Virus record (IMG/VR): IMGVR_UViG_3300020204_000070
Coordinates: 1 to 61,271 of that record
Source of the DNA: a virus
DNA length: 61,271 nt
Reading direction: 5' to 3' (one strand)
Of the stretch, positions 1 through 8,241 are shown one piece after another. The position numbers were made by a program, and so were the translations under genes. Under the pieces are notes generated by a model that was not told where the DNA came from, did no database searches, and saw only the letters and a program-made list of their open reading frames with translations. The stretch's first letter is position 1, and every line of letters starts with the position of its first letter.

Positions 1-204
1 AGAGCAGTATATGTTAAGAATGATAAAGGCAACGTGGTGAAGGTAAGTTTTGGAGATCCAAATCTTTCTATTAAGAGAGACGATCCCGAAAGAAGAAAAA
101 GTTTTAGAGCTAGACATAATTGCGACAATCCAGGTCCTCGCTGGAAAGCTAGGTACTGGTCTTGCAAGTACTGGTCAAAGACTCCTGTCTCAAAATTAGG
201 CTAA
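1..204 (+). CDS. C-terminal fragment of a T4-like phage structural protein
   Basis: An open frame enters from the left edge and ends at TAA 202-204, leaving 67 residues. The fragment carries the motif FGDPNLSIKRDDPERRKSFR followed by RHNCDNPGPRWKARYWSCKY, rich in Arg, Trp and Cys. I recognise this ending from conserved proteins of the head region of many T4-like phages, but I do not know its function. It is followed 10 bases later by the next gene, which has its own ribosome site (AAGGAA), so the two are likely co-transcribed. The start lies outside the window. Confidence 0.7.
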   Translation, partial: RAVYVKNDKGNVVKVSFGDPNLSIKRDDPERRKSFRARHNCDNPGPRWKARYWSCKYWSKTPVSKLG

Positions 205-214
205 GGAAATTAAA

Positions 215-1345
215 ATGATTTCAAGAAAATCGCTTTCTGAATTAGAACAAGCAATTATTCAAGTTATGCAAGGTGCTCCCAAAGAAGAGGAGCAAAAAAC
301 TGAAGTAGCGGAAGATGCAGAAATAGAGGAGGCAATGGCAGCAGGTGCTATTCATCCTATGGCTCTTCATGTTAAGCCAGTTCAAAAAGATGGCAAACCA
401 ATGTATCATGTCCATGCTGTAGGTAAAAAGCTTGGTGGTGGAATTAAGGCTGGTGAACATCTTTCTGATACAGAATTAGATGACGCTTCTGAAATGGGTG
501 CGAAGATTAAGCACATGAAAGAAGATCAAGAAGTGCTTGAGGCAAGTAATAATAAAAGTCAAATGCTTAAAAATAAATCACACGAATATAATATGGATGC
601 AGCCCAAAGAGAGATGGATCGTAGAGATGCCGAGGGTGAGGATATGACAGGCGCTAAAATTCACCCCACCACATATGAAATAATTAAGCCTAAACGTATG
701 AAAGAAGAAGTTGAAGAGATTGATGAGATTAGTAAATCCACACTTGGTTCGTATGTCAAAAAAGCATCAATGGACATGGCAAATAAAAGTGCTGGAGTAG
801 AAAAAGATTTAGCTACAGCAAAATCTGATTATGGTATGATGAGGAGAATGGGCACTAAAAAGAATATAGCACAGAATATTATGAAAAGAGATGTTGATAC
901 CGCACTCTCTAAAGTTGGTAAAGTATCAAAACGCATGGGTGGTATTGAAAAAGCAACAGATCGTTTAGCAAAAGAAGAAGTGGAAGAAGTTGATTTCACT
1001 ATTATCGAACATAATGCATTTACAATTAATGTCCCTGAACAGCCAACTTTTTCAGAATATTTAAATGCTGCTAAAAAAGTAACAGAAAACGATGAAGATG
1101 CAATTGTTGTTGCTAATCATTTCTTCAAAGAGCAGGACGAAAGTTTAATTTTTGAGTCTTATACTAGAAGCGATATTGAAGACAGAGCAAATAACTGGGG
1201 CAAGTCTGGTCACCAAGTAAGTTTGCCTAAATATACAACAAAAGACGGAAAATTACACGCTGAATTTACTGTGACGAATAAAGAGACTGGTAAAAAAACC
1301 AAATACGTCTATCACGGCACAAAAAGAAGCGTATCAAATATTTAA
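215..1345 (+). CDS. Structural protein of T4-like aquatic phages, function unknown
   Basis: A 376-residue, strongly charged, Lys/Glu-rich protein with no membrane segment. Residues about 45-100 form a module (HPMALHVKPVQ, then MYHVHAVGKKL, then EHLSDTELDDASEMGAKIK) of a type I have seen in head-region proteins of marine T4-like phages. Repeated acidic motifs (KEEVEEIDEI, KEEVEEVDF) separate helical segments. The C-terminal 60 residues look like a small separate domain. AAGGAAATTAAA precedes the ATG. It lies between a head-type protein and another virion-type protein, which suggests a virion or capsid-associated role; that is inference from position. Confidence 0.55.
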   Translation: MISRKSLSELEQAIIQVMQGAPKEEEQKTEVAEDAEIEEAMAAGAIHPMALHVKPVQKDGKPMYHVHAVGKKLGGGIKAGEHLSDTELDDASEMGAKIKHMKEDQEVLEASNNKSQMLKNKSHEYNMDAAQREMDRRDAEGEDMTGAKIHPTTYEIIKPKRMKEEVEEIDEISKSTLGSYVKKASMDMANKSAGVEKDLATAKSDYGMMRRMGTKKNIAQNIMKRDVDTALSKVGKVSKRMGGIEKATDRLAKEEVEEVDFTIIEHNAFTINVPEQPTFSEYLNAAKKVTENDEDAIVVANHFFKEQDESLIFESYTRSDIEDRANNWGKSGHQVSLPKYTTKDGKLHAEFTVTNKETGKKTKYVYHGTKRSVSNI

Positions 1346-1357
1346 AGGAGAATTTTA

Positions 1358-1876
1358 ATGTCCGCATGGGGAAATTTAGACAACCTGACCGCGGTAGGTA
1401 CTGTCACCACTACTAACACTAGCGACGTAGTCAATGGAGCCGGTAATTCTGCATTTTCTTCAGATGTTGCAGATGGCGACTATGTAATTATTGCTTCAAA
1501 CAAATACAAGGTTCAGAATGTTGTCTCTGACAGTCAACTTTATCTAACCGACATTGCTGCTACAAACTCTACAAATGTAAAGATGTTTGTTCAGAAGGGT
1601 CCAAAATATATTTCAAACACAACATCGGACCCAAACAATGTTTTTGGGGGACATTCCATTCAGCGCGTGTTTGGTATTGACAGAGACGAAATCGTCAATG
1701 CTGCTTCACAACAAAACACTTCACACACTGGATGGACTTACCAAATCTCTTATGCTGATGCCAATGGCACCAGAAATAAGCATGAAGTTTTAGTGGCTAT
1801 GTCTAAAAACTTCAATGCTGATGCAAATGGTAGCCTTCAGCAAGATGCTAATGATAATGCGGTCTTCCCTCAGTAA
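1358..1876 (+). CDS. Conserved phage structural protein, 172 aa
   Basis: A Ser/Thr/Asn/Ala-rich protein that starts MSAWGNLDNLTAVGTV and ends in a degraded repeat (NFNADANGSLQQDANDNAVF). The composition and predicted beta-rich character are typical of T4-like virion decoration or neck proteins, and the opening motif is familiar from cyanophage structural proteins. AAAGGAG precedes the ATG at a good distance. The gene is only four bases upstream of the next one. No enzymatic motif is visible. Confidence 0.55.
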   Translation: MSAWGNLDNLTAVGTVTTTNTSDVVNGAGNSAFSSDVADGDYVIIASNKYKVQNVVSDSQLYLTDIAATNSTNVKMFVQKGPKYISNTTSDPNNVFGGHSIQRVFGIDRDEIVNAASQQNTSHTGWTYQISYADANGTRNKHEVLVAMSKNFNADANGSLQQDANDNAVFPQ

Positions 1877-1879
1877 TAA

Positions 1880-2323
1880 ATGGCAGATTCAAAAGTATCA
1901 GCTTTGACAGCAGCTACCTCCGTTGGAGGTAGCGATTTAATATACCTAGTTCAATCTAATACTAGCAAAAGAATTTCGGCTGGTACTTTTTTTGAAAATC
2001 TATCCAACGTCACCCTTAAGGGAAACATTGCACTTGACTCATCTGTTCAAACCCTATCTTCTCCTGGTATAGTAGATCTTTCAAAATCCATTACTCATCT
2101 TTCAGTAGATGGCGTTACGAATGGTTTTATAGTTATTCCTACGGGAAAAACAAGTCAAGTTAAAATCTTAGCAATGACTTTCACTCAGGGTGGCTCCTAT
2201 ACAATAAATGCAAATATTGCTAATAATGCTAATATTGTATTTAATTCAGTTGGAGATACAGCAACGTTATTGTATACCAATAATAAATGGTATATGATTG
2301 GGGGAACAGCGTCTTTAACGTAA
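1880..2323 (+). CDS. Putative virion/fibre-type protein, 147 aa
   Basis: It opens with MADSKVSALTAATSVGGSDL, a start seen in many phage structural proteins whose N-terminus joins fibre-like domains. The rest is beta-rich and Ser/Thr/Asn-rich and ends in a compact segment (ATLLYTNNKWYMIGG) typical of phage beta-sandwich tips. It follows the previous gene by 3 bases and is probably translated by coupling, because no separate strong ribosome site is present. Function is inferred from composition only. Confidence 0.5.
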   Translation: MADSKVSALTAATSVGGSDLIYLVQSNTSKRISAGTFFENLSNVTLKGNIALDSSVQTLSSPGIVDLSKSITHLSVDGVTNGFIVIPTGKTSQVKILAMTFTQGGSYTINANIANNANIVFNSVGDTATLLYTNNKWYMIGGTASLT

Positions 2324-2327
2324 CGTT

Positions 2328-2687
2328 ATGAATTTTGAATTGACTGAAGAAAACTTTGTTGTGTATGCCATGAAACACTATGACAACCCATCGTGCAAGG
2401 GGATTGAAGAGTTTCAGGATGATCTTAAAAAATTTAGATATTTAAAAAGATTATTTAAAAAGTATAAGCCTGGCAGTGGATTGAAAGAAAGACTTATTTT
2501 AAATCACATTATAGTAATATATAATTTGTTTGGTGTAGAAGCTTCCACAAACATGTTATTTTTAAAGATAGATAAAAAGCATTGGTCTCAGTTAAAATCG
2601 TTTTTGTTATATCTAAATGTAATGCCAGCAGATAACCTTTTAATTCCTAACGATGAAAAGGCATTAGAATCTCTAAGGAAAATTTAA
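2328..2687 (+). CDS. Conserved T4-like hypothetical protein, 119 aa
   Basis: A mostly helical basic protein. The central stretch LKERLILNHIIVIYNLFGVE followed by LKSFLLYLNVMP is a pattern I recognise from small uncharacterised proteins shared by many T4-like and other large phages. No catalytic residues stand out. Its stop codon overlaps the next start by one base (TAATG), so the two genes form a translationally coupled pair. Confidence 0.5.
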   Translation: MNFELTEENFVVYAMKHYDNPSCKGIEEFQDDLKKFRYLKRLFKKYKPGSGLKERLILNHIIVIYNLFGVEASTNMLFLKIDKKHWSQLKSFLLYLNVMPADNLLIPNDEKALESLRKI

Positions 2688-3220
2688 TGGGTAGGTTTGT
2701 AGACTCTATTATTGCTTACAGAATTTTAAAAATATTGGTAACTCCTTTTGAGGATACCGATGCTTTTAAATTAGGTATAGTGGATAATAAGGGTAAAGAA
2801 TTAAAAAAGATGTCTCAGCTAAACAACGTACAAGAGCGAGATGCTTACACCATTCTACATAGGCTAGTGTTTAGATTAAAAAGAATAATAAATAAAGTGC
2901 CTGTTGAAAATAAAAAGTTACTCAATTTTGCAGCTGCATTATCTTTAGTTAAAGAATGTGTAGATTTAAATAAAGAACCTATAAATTTAGAAGAACAGTT
3001 TTTAATTAGGCTAAAAACGGATTTAAATGAAGAGATACATTTAGTTAAAGAATACATGACAACTAATTATACTTTAACATTTAAACAGTTTGTAGAAGAA
3101 GCTCCTGCCAATAATGCAGGATCTCCTGGTGTGGCTGGTTTTACTCCTGACACAGTTGGAATTAAAAAAAAACCAAAATTACTTAAACGAAGTGAGGTGA
3201 AAAATGTTATCTTTTCTTAA
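2687..3220 (+). CDS. Conserved T4-like structural-type protein, 177 aa
   Basis: A helical protein that begins with VDSIIAYRILKILVTPFEDT and contains DAYTILHRLVFRLKRII. I associate this pattern with a protein widespread in T4-like and other large myophages. The C-terminal 40 residues change character: EEAPANNAGSPGVAGFTP is a Gly/Ala/Pro-rich low-complexity tail, then a basic end. The Pro/Gly-rich tail also occurs in relatives. Function unknown. It is coupled to its upstream neighbour and overlaps the next gene by 17 bases. Confidence 0.5.
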   Translation: MGRFVDSIIAYRILKILVTPFEDTDAFKLGIVDNKGKELKKMSQLNNVQERDAYTILHRLVFRLKRIINKVPVENKKLLNFAAALSLVKECVDLNKEPINLEEQFLIRLKTDLNEEIHLVKEYMTTNYTLTFKQFVEEAPANNAGSPGVAGFTPDTVGIKKKPKLLKRSEVKNVIFS

Positions 3221-3392
3221 ATCAATTTTTAGTTCGTCGGTAAAACCTTCTGAAGCAAAAGTGGAAGTTGCAGTTACTCCTGCTATAGAAAAAGTTGAAG
3301 TAATTCAACCCGCAATAAAAGCTTCTAATCCTAAAGTCGTTGCTAATCGTACGACGAGGAAGAAAAAAACCAATGGAAATAGAAAAAGCTAA
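3204..3392 (+). CDS. Small basic hypothetical protein, 62 aa
   Basis: A short protein with an amphipathic N-terminus (MLSFLKSIFSSSVKP), a Val/Glu/Pro middle and a strongly basic C-terminus (NRTTRKKKTNGNRKS). AGTGAGGTG precedes the ATG as ribosome site. It overlaps both neighbours and no family is recognised. The tail could bind nucleic acid or membrane, but nothing in the sequence decides this. Confidence 0.4.
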   Translation: MLSFLKSIFSSSVKPSEAKVEVAVTPAIEKVEVIQPAIKASNPKVVANRTTRKKKTNGNRKS

Positions 3393-3729
3393 ACAGACAA
3401 TTGATACACGCTCGCGATTATCTGTCTTGGAAAATAACGTAGACATTTTAACTACTAACGTTGAAAAGTTAGAGGCTAAAATAGATTCTAACTACGCCAC
3501 GCTTCATTCTAGGATTAGCGATCTTAGAGATGACCTCCGTAATGATTTTGAACAAAAAAATGAAAAAGTAATTAAAAAAATTGATGAGCATAATGCTACA
3601 TCCACAGATCACACATTAAAACTTAATGAAAGGATGAGTCAGTTAGAGAAGTGGAGATGGATGATTATGGGAGCAGCTTTAGTTTTAGGATATGTTGTTG
3701 CTCACATAAAGCTCGAAAAACTTTTCTAG
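3373..3729 (+). CDS. Coiled-coil protein with C-terminal membrane anchor (XhlA/holin-accessory-like)
   Basis: I choose the ATG at 3373, giving 118 residues, because the longer frame only reads through the tail of the previous gene. Residues about 10-85 are heptad-rich coiled coil (LSVLENNVDILTTNVEKLEA and following). The end is one hydrophobic segment, WMIMGAALVLGYVVAHI, with a short charged tail. This layout matches XhlA-type holin-accessory proteins and small membrane-tethered phage proteins. A lysis role is possible because spanin genes lie 1.2 kb downstream, but it is not proven. Confidence 0.45.
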   Translation: MEIEKAKQTIDTRSRLSVLENNVDILTTNVEKLEAKIDSNYATLHSRISDLRDDLRNDFEQKNEKVIKKIDEHNATSTDHTLKLNERMSQLEKWRWMIMGAALVLGYVVAHIKLEKLF

Positions 3730-3758
3730 TTGTAAAAAAATACACCTTGTATTATAAT
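3730..3758 (+). promoter_or_regulatory. sigma70-type promoter upstream of primase
   Basis: TTGTAA (3730-3735), a 17-bp spacer, then a perfect TATAAT (3753-3758). Its -35 overlaps the stop codon of the preceding gene. The expected start near 3765 falls inside a small inverted repeat. It would drive the primase and spanin genes and is likely an early or middle promoter read by host RNA polymerase. Confidence 0.6.
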
Positions 3759-3759
3759 A

Positions 3760-3777
3760 AAGCCTTATGAAAGGCTT
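3760..3777 (+). other. Inverted repeat at the 5' end of the primase mRNA
   Basis: AAGCCTT, loop ATGA, AAGGCTT: a perfect 7-bp stem directly after the -10 box and three bases before the GTG start of the primase. It could shape the 5' end of the transcript or limit access to the start codon. No T-run follows, so it is not a terminator. Confidence 0.4.
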
Positions 3778-3780
3778 ATC

Positions 3781-4788
3781 GTGTCGCTATTTCTAGATCA
3801 AAAATACTTGTTACTAATTAGTAACAGACTTCCGCTTTTTACCAAAAAAACAGATCATACATATAACTGTCGTTGTATTATCTGTGGCGATTCAGCTAAA
3901 AAGCTTAAAAAAGCTAGGGGTTATTTTTTTCCTAATAAAAATGAATTAATGTATAAGTGCCACAATTGCGGCGCATCAATGTTCTTTGGTAAGTTTTTAA
4001 AATTAGCCGATAACCTATTATACCAACAATACAGTCTTGAAAAGTATTCTGAAGGTAGTTCCTTAACTTCTAATACAAAATCCCAATTTAAGTTTGAGCA
4101 ACCAGTATTTAAAAATAAGCAAGAAAAAATCTTAGATAACATTCTTTTAAGATTAGATAAATTAAATGAGGACAATGAAGTAGTAAAATTTTGTATAGAA
4201 AGAAAAATACCCAAAGAAAAATTTAAGTTATTGTATTGTGTGGAAAGTATAAAAAATATTGTTGAACTAAATGAAAAATACAGAGAAAGCATTAAAGGGG
4301 AAGAGCCTAGGTTGGTATTACCGTTTTATGATAGTAGCTGCGAGCTATCTGCAGTTACCTGTAGAGCAGTACGCGGTGAAGCACTTCGATACATTACGGT
4401 TAAAATAAAGGATGATAGTTCTTATTTCTTTGGCATAGAAAATATTAATAGAAATAAAACTGTTTATGCTGTGGAAGGTCCAATAGATAGTTTATTCGTT
4501 GATAATGCAATCGCAGTGGCCGGAACATCTTTTGGTAAACTAAATGAATTAAAATTAAAAGATTTGGTTGTAGTGCTCGATAATCAGCCAAGAAATAAAG
4601 AAATTATTACATTATTAGAAAAAACTATTAATAACAACACAAAGGTAGTAATCTGGCCTCAATCTATTGAAGAAAAAGATATAAATGAAATGGTGTTAGC
4701 TGGAAGAAATGTTAAGAAGATTTTAGAAGAAAATACATTTCAAGGATTGCATGCTAAAGCAAAAATGATTGCTTGGAAGAGAGTATGA
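3781..4788 (+). CDS. 61: DNA primase, T4 gp61-like
   Basis: 335 residues, close to the 342 of T4 gp61. The N-terminal zinc-binding site is visible: CRCIICGDS (residues about 29-37), then KARGYFF and CHNCG. The TOPRIM catalytic core follows: VYAVEGPIDSLF holds the catalytic Glu and LVVVLDN the acidic pair. The product makes RNA primers for lagging-strand synthesis together with the gp41 helicase. It starts with GTG, the only start fitting the conserved N-terminus. Its TGA overlaps the next ATG (ATGA). Confidence 0.9.
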   Translation: MSLFLDQKYLLLISNRLPLFTKKTDHTYNCRCIICGDSAKKLKKARGYFFPNKNELMYKCHNCGASMFFGKFLKLADNLLYQQYSLEKYSEGSSLTSNTKSQFKFEQPVFKNKQEKILDNILLRLDKLNEDNEVVKFCIERKIPKEKFKLLYCVESIKNIVELNEKYRESIKGEEPRLVLPFYDSSCELSAVTCRAVRGEALRYITVKIKDDSSYFFGIENINRNKTVYAVEGPIDSLFVDNAIAVAGTSFGKLNELKLKDLVVVLDNQPRNKEIITLLEKTINNNTKVVIWPQSIEEKDINEMVLAGRNVKKILEENTFQGLHAKAKMIAWKRV

Positions 4789-4901
4789 GCCAAGAAGAAT
4801 TAGTAAGAAGATTAAAAAATATTTTATGCTGGGTTCCTTCAGAAAGTATAGCAGCTTCTAAACTAAAAGAATTGATTCTTCAATTGGGGGGTCGTGTTTG
4901 A
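4785..4901 (+). CDS. Micro-protein, 38 aa
   Basis: The start overlaps the primase stop (ATGA), which argues for translational coupling. The product begins MSQEELVRRLKNILCWVPSE and continues as one more short helix. No family is recognised. A further 23-codon frame with a TTG start overlaps its stop (4898-4966), but I cannot support that as a gene. The 68 bases up to the i-spanin start hold nothing else that I can name. Confidence 0.4.
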   Translation: MSQEELVRRLKNILCWVPSESIAASKLKELILQLGGRV

Positions 4902-4969
4902 AAGTTAGATTGGTTTTATTAAAAGAGATTTTTCCGTTGACTCAAAATATTTTAGAAGCTAAATAACGT

Positions 4970-5437
4970 ATGTTCATATTACTACGATTAGTATTGATTG
5001 TAATTATTATTGGCGCTTTTGGTGTGGGTGGTTGGTATGTTACAAACTTAAAGGCCGATTTAGCTGTATCAGAGGGTAATAACCAAAAGCTGCAAGATGG
5101 AATCAAAGAGCAGCAATTGCTTTTAGATCAAATGAAGAAGGATGTAGAAGCAATTCAAGAGTCTAACAGACAACTAGCAGAACAAAACGAAAAACAAAAA
5201 CAAGACGTTTCAGCATTGTCAAGAAAATTTAGCAAAAGAGATTTTGGAGCTTTTGCACACGAAAAACCAACTGTTGTTGAAAAATTAATTAACAGAGGCA
5301 CACTCAATGCTATGAGATGTATAGAGCTTGCTTCTGGAGCACCATTAACTGATCAAGAAAAAAATGCAAAGACACCTACTGAAGCAAATCGTGAATGTCC
5401 GTCTCTCATTAATCCTTCTTACACCGCTCCTAATTAG
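4970..5437 (+). CDS. i-spanin-like inner-membrane lysis protein (Rz-like)
   Basis: An N-terminal signal-anchor helix (ILLRLVLIVIIIGAFGVGGW) is followed by about 70 residues of periplasmic coiled coil (SEGNNQKLQDGIKEQQLLLD onward). The C-terminal third has two Cys and a CPSLINPSYTAPN end. This is the layout of the inner-membrane spanin subunit that spans the periplasm and disrupts the outer membrane at lysis. The 3' end is overlapped in another frame by a lipoprotein gene, the classical Rz/Rz1 arrangement, which is the strongest support for the call. Confidence 0.75.
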   Translation: MFILLRLVLIVIIIGAFGVGGWYVTNLKADLAVSEGNNQKLQDGIKEQQLLLDQMKKDVEAIQESNRQLAEQNEKQKQDVSALSRKFSKRDFGAFAHEKPTVVEKLINRGTLNAMRCIELASGAPLTDQEKNAKTPTEANRECPSLINPSYTAPN

Positions 5438-5762
5438 TGGCTGTAGTGTATTTGGTAGTTGGAAAACTGTAGAGCCAATTACTATACAAAAGAAGGCAGA
5501 AGAAAGACAAAAATTAAATTTACCCGATCCAACTCCATTAAAGCCTCGTGTACCTTCGTGGATAATTATTACTCCCGAAAACGCTGCTCAAGTTTGGAAA
5601 CATTTACTAGAAGAGAAAGTAGATTTAGTATTATTTGGTTTAACTGATGAGGGATATGAGGAGTTGGCCATCAACATGGCAGACTTAAGAAACTTCATTA
5701 ACACACAAAGACAAATTATACAGCAGTATAAGAAGTATTACGAGCCTAAAGAAATAAAATAA
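5364..5762 (+). CDS. o-spanin lipoprotein (Rz1-like)
   Basis: The N-terminus is a type II signal peptide with lipobox LLISGC, giving a lipid-modified Cys at residue 27 of the ATG-started form. A Pro-rich segment follows (LPDPTPLKPRVPSW), typical of Rz1 proteins. The remainder (IIITPENAAQVWKHL, then FGLTDEGYEEL) matches the outer spanin family I know from T4-like marine phages. It overlaps the i-spanin gene by 74 bases. A GTG at 5391 would give a shorter but still functional signal peptide. Confidence 0.75.
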   Translation: MQRHLLKQIVNVRLSLILLTPLLISGCSVFGSWKTVEPITIQKKAEERQKLNLPDPTPLKPRVPSWIIITPENAAQVWKHLLEEKVDLVLFGLTDEGYEELAINMADLRNFINTQRQIIQQYKKYYEPKEIK

Positions 5763-5781
5763 AATATAATTTGGAGTTTTT

Positions 5782-7587
5782 ATGTTACCAGAAGTAGTGC
5801 ATGGTATAGTGGTCAACTATTTTCGCGATGATTTATTTGATGAGCTTGGTATAAAAAGATTAAAAGAAAGTTATATGAGAGAGGACGAAACCTCTCCACA
5901 AGAAAGATTTGCATATGTATCAAAGTCCTTTGGAACTAACATAGAGCATGCTCAAAGGTTATACGAGTATTCTTCTAAACATTGGCTTTCTTACTCTACT
6001 CCCATTTTATCTTTTGGTAGGAGTAAGCGTGGTCTTCCTATTTCGTGTTTTCTTCCTTACTTGGATGATAGTGCCGACGGGCTTGTTGATTGTTTATCCG
6101 AAGTTAATTGGCTCTCGATGTTAGGAGGTGGTGTTGGAATCGGTATTGGTATTAGAAGTGCTGATGATAAATCTGTGGGTGTTATGCCTCACCTACGCAC
6201 TTATGATGCATCATCACTTGCTTACCGTCAAGGAAGGACTCGGCGTGGTAGCTACGCTGCTTATCTTGACATTAGTCATCCTGATATACTTATTTTCCTT
6301 GAGATGAGAAAACCAACGGGTGATCCTAATATGAGAACACCCAACCTTCATCACGGCATTAACATTACCGATGATTTTATGCTTTTAATTGAAAAGTGTA
6401 TGCTAGATCCTGCTATGGATGATAGTTGGCACTTAAAGGATCCACATTCGGGTGAAATAAGAGATACAGTTTCAGCTAGACATTTGTGGCAACAAATCTT
6501 AGAGATAAGAATGCATACGGGTGAGCCGTACTTACACTTTATTGATACATCTAATAGAATGATGCCAGAATTCCAAAAGAAGCTTGGATTATCTATTAAG
6601 CAGTCTAATCTTTGCAGTGAGATTATTTTACCCACCGACAAACAGCGCACTGCGGTTTGTTGCTTGTCTTCTGTTAACTTGGAGTACTTTGATGATTGGA
6701 AAAATGACAAACTTTTTCTGCGGGACATGGCGGAGATGTTGGATAACGTATTGCAGCATTTCATTGATAATGCTCCTAATCATGTCTCAAGGGCCAAGTA
6801 TTCCGCAAGCCGTGAGCGTTCTATTGGTGTGGGGGCTCTTGGTTTCCATGCTTATCTACAACGTAATAATCTTGCTTTTGAATCGGCTCTTGCCAAGTCG
6901 GCAAACTTAAGAATCTTTAAACACATTAGAGCACATCTAGATCAAGCAAACATATACCTCGGAAAAGAAAGAGGCGAAGCGCCGGATGCTGAAGGCACAG
7001 GGTTGAGATTTAGTCATCTTATGGCTATTGCTCCTAATGCTTCTTCTTCTATTATTATGGGGAATACCAGTCCTTCTGTCGAACCTTATCGTGCCAATGC
7101 TTACCGCCAGGACACTTTATCAGGTTCTTTTTTAAACAAGAATCGTTACCTAGATAAAATAATCAAGGAGAAATGCGATGCAGACGTTGAGAGCAAACTC
7201 GATTATAACGAAATTTGGTCCAGTATCATTGCAAACGATGGATCGGTTCAGCACTTGGAATTCCTCGACGACTGGAATAAGGATGTATTCAAAACGTCTA
7301 TGGAGATTGACCAGAGATGGATTGTGGAGCACGCAGCTGACAGACAAAGTCACATTGACCAAGCGCAATCCATTAACCTCTTTTTTAGACCTGATGTAAA
7401 TGTAAAATACTTACATGCAGTTCATTTTATGGCATGGAAAAAAGGTCTTAAAACTTTATACTATTGTAGAAGTGAGAAGTTAGCTAAAGCAGATAAGGTA
7501 GCTAAAAAAATTGAAAGAGAGGTAATACAAGAAATAGATTTAAAACAATTGGCAACTGAAGAAGTTTGCTTGGCGTGTGAGGGTTAA
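5782..7587 (+). CDS. nrdA: Ribonucleoside-diphosphate reductase alpha subunit (class Ia NrdA)
   Basis: 601 residues with every class I catalytic residue visible. The redox pair is C89 (PISCF) and C293 (AVCC). The radical site is N276-L-C278-S-E280. The radical-transfer tyrosines are Y560-Y561 (LYYCR), and the C-terminal shuttle is C596-L-A-C599. It reduces NDPs to dNDPs for phage replication. It is about 150 residues shorter than E. coli NrdA because the N-terminal ATP-cone is missing, so overall activity control by dATP is probably absent. TTGGAG precedes the ATG. It heads an operon with the aldolase and nrdB. Confidence 0.95.
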   Translation: MLPEVVHGIVVNYFRDDLFDELGIKRLKESYMREDETSPQERFAYVSKSFGTNIEHAQRLYEYSSKHWLSYSTPILSFGRSKRGLPISCFLPYLDDSADGLVDCLSEVNWLSMLGGGVGIGIGIRSADDKSVGVMPHLRTYDASSLAYRQGRTRRGSYAAYLDISHPDILIFLEMRKPTGDPNMRTPNLHHGINITDDFMLLIEKCMLDPAMDDSWHLKDPHSGEIRDTVSARHLWQQILEIRMHTGEPYLHFIDTSNRMMPEFQKKLGLSIKQSNLCSEIILPTDKQRTAVCCLSSVNLEYFDDWKNDKLFLRDMAEMLDNVLQHFIDNAPNHVSRAKYSASRERSIGVGALGFHAYLQRNNLAFESALAKSANLRIFKHIRAHLDQANIYLGKERGEAPDAEGTGLRFSHLMAIAPNASSSIIMGNTSPSVEPYRANAYRQDTLSGSFLNKNRYLDKIIKEKCDADVESKLDYNEIWSSIIANDGSVQHLEFLDDWNKDVFKTSMEIDQRWIVEHAADRQSHIDQAQSINLFFRPDVNVKYLHAVHFMAWKKGLKTLYYCRSEKLAKADKVAKKIEREVIQEIDLKQLATEEVCLACEG

Positions 7588-8238
7588 ATGTTAGAAACAA
7601 TATGTGACACAATGGTTGAAGCTTATCGCCGAAATTGGATTACAAGTCGTGATGGCAATGTAAGCATACGACACCATGACCGTGACCATTTTTATATCAC
7701 ACCAAGCGGTGTGCGTAAACAAACACTACAACCAGACCAATTTAAAAAAATTAAAATTATTAAAGGATATTTTAGTCAGCCACCAACATTACAGTTTTCA
7801 TGGAGTGAAGTTGAATACACAGACATCTCAGCAAAATTAAAACCAAGTGGTGAAATTCCATTACACTTTGGATTACAAAAACAAATGGGACAACATAGTG
7901 ATGATGTTCGTGTAGTAATGCATTTTCATCCTACATATTGTGTTGCAGCAATGCACGCTGGTATTGATTTATCAACCATCGTAGAAGGTTTTCCTGAATT
8001 AAGTCGTTATACAAAAGTTGCTAGGAATGTACCCGACGTACCACCTATAAGTCAAGAGCTTGCTGATTATTGCCATGCACACCTTGAATTAGATAAAAAA
8101 GGTAATATAAAATATGATATTGTTGGAATTAAAGGCCATGGTGTGGTCTCAATTGATAGATCACCGTGGAGAGCGTTTGAACACATAGAAAGATTAGAAC
8201 ATATTTGCCAAATAGTATTGGCAGCAAAAAAAGGATAA
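7588..8238 (+). CDS. Class II aldolase/adducin-family protein between nrdA and nrdB
   Basis: 216 residues, the full length of the family. Zinc ligands and catalytic acid are in place: E89 (PSGEIPLH), H112-F-H114 (MHFHPTYC) and H184 (KGHGVV). The N-terminus has the family signature SRDGNVSIR and FYITPSGV. Relatives include fuculose/ribulose-phosphate aldolases and methylthioribulose-1-phosphate dehydratase; sequence alone does not tell which. It starts directly after the nrdA stop and ends 3 bases before nrdB, so it is fully embedded in the nucleotide-reductase operon. The intact active site suggests a working enzyme. Substrate unknown. Confidence 0.8.
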   Translation: MLETICDTMVEAYRRNWITSRDGNVSIRHHDRDHFYITPSGVRKQTLQPDQFKKIKIIKGYFSQPPTLQFSWSEVEYTDISAKLKPSGEIPLHFGLQKQMGQHSDDVRVVMHFHPTYCVAAMHAGIDLSTIVEGFPELSRYTKVARNVPDVPPISQELADYCHAHLELDKKGNIKYDIVGIKGHGVVSIDRSPWRAFEHIERLEHICQIVLAAKKG

Positions 8239-8241
8239 AAA

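Noticed and set aside
4898-4966. 23-codon frame with TTG start between the 38-aa micro-protein and the i-spanin
   Set aside because: Too short, non-ATG start, no recognisable content.
5765-5770. TATAAT upstream of nrdA as a promoter
   Set aside because: No acceptable -35 at 16-18 bp; AT-rich DNA gives such matches by chance.
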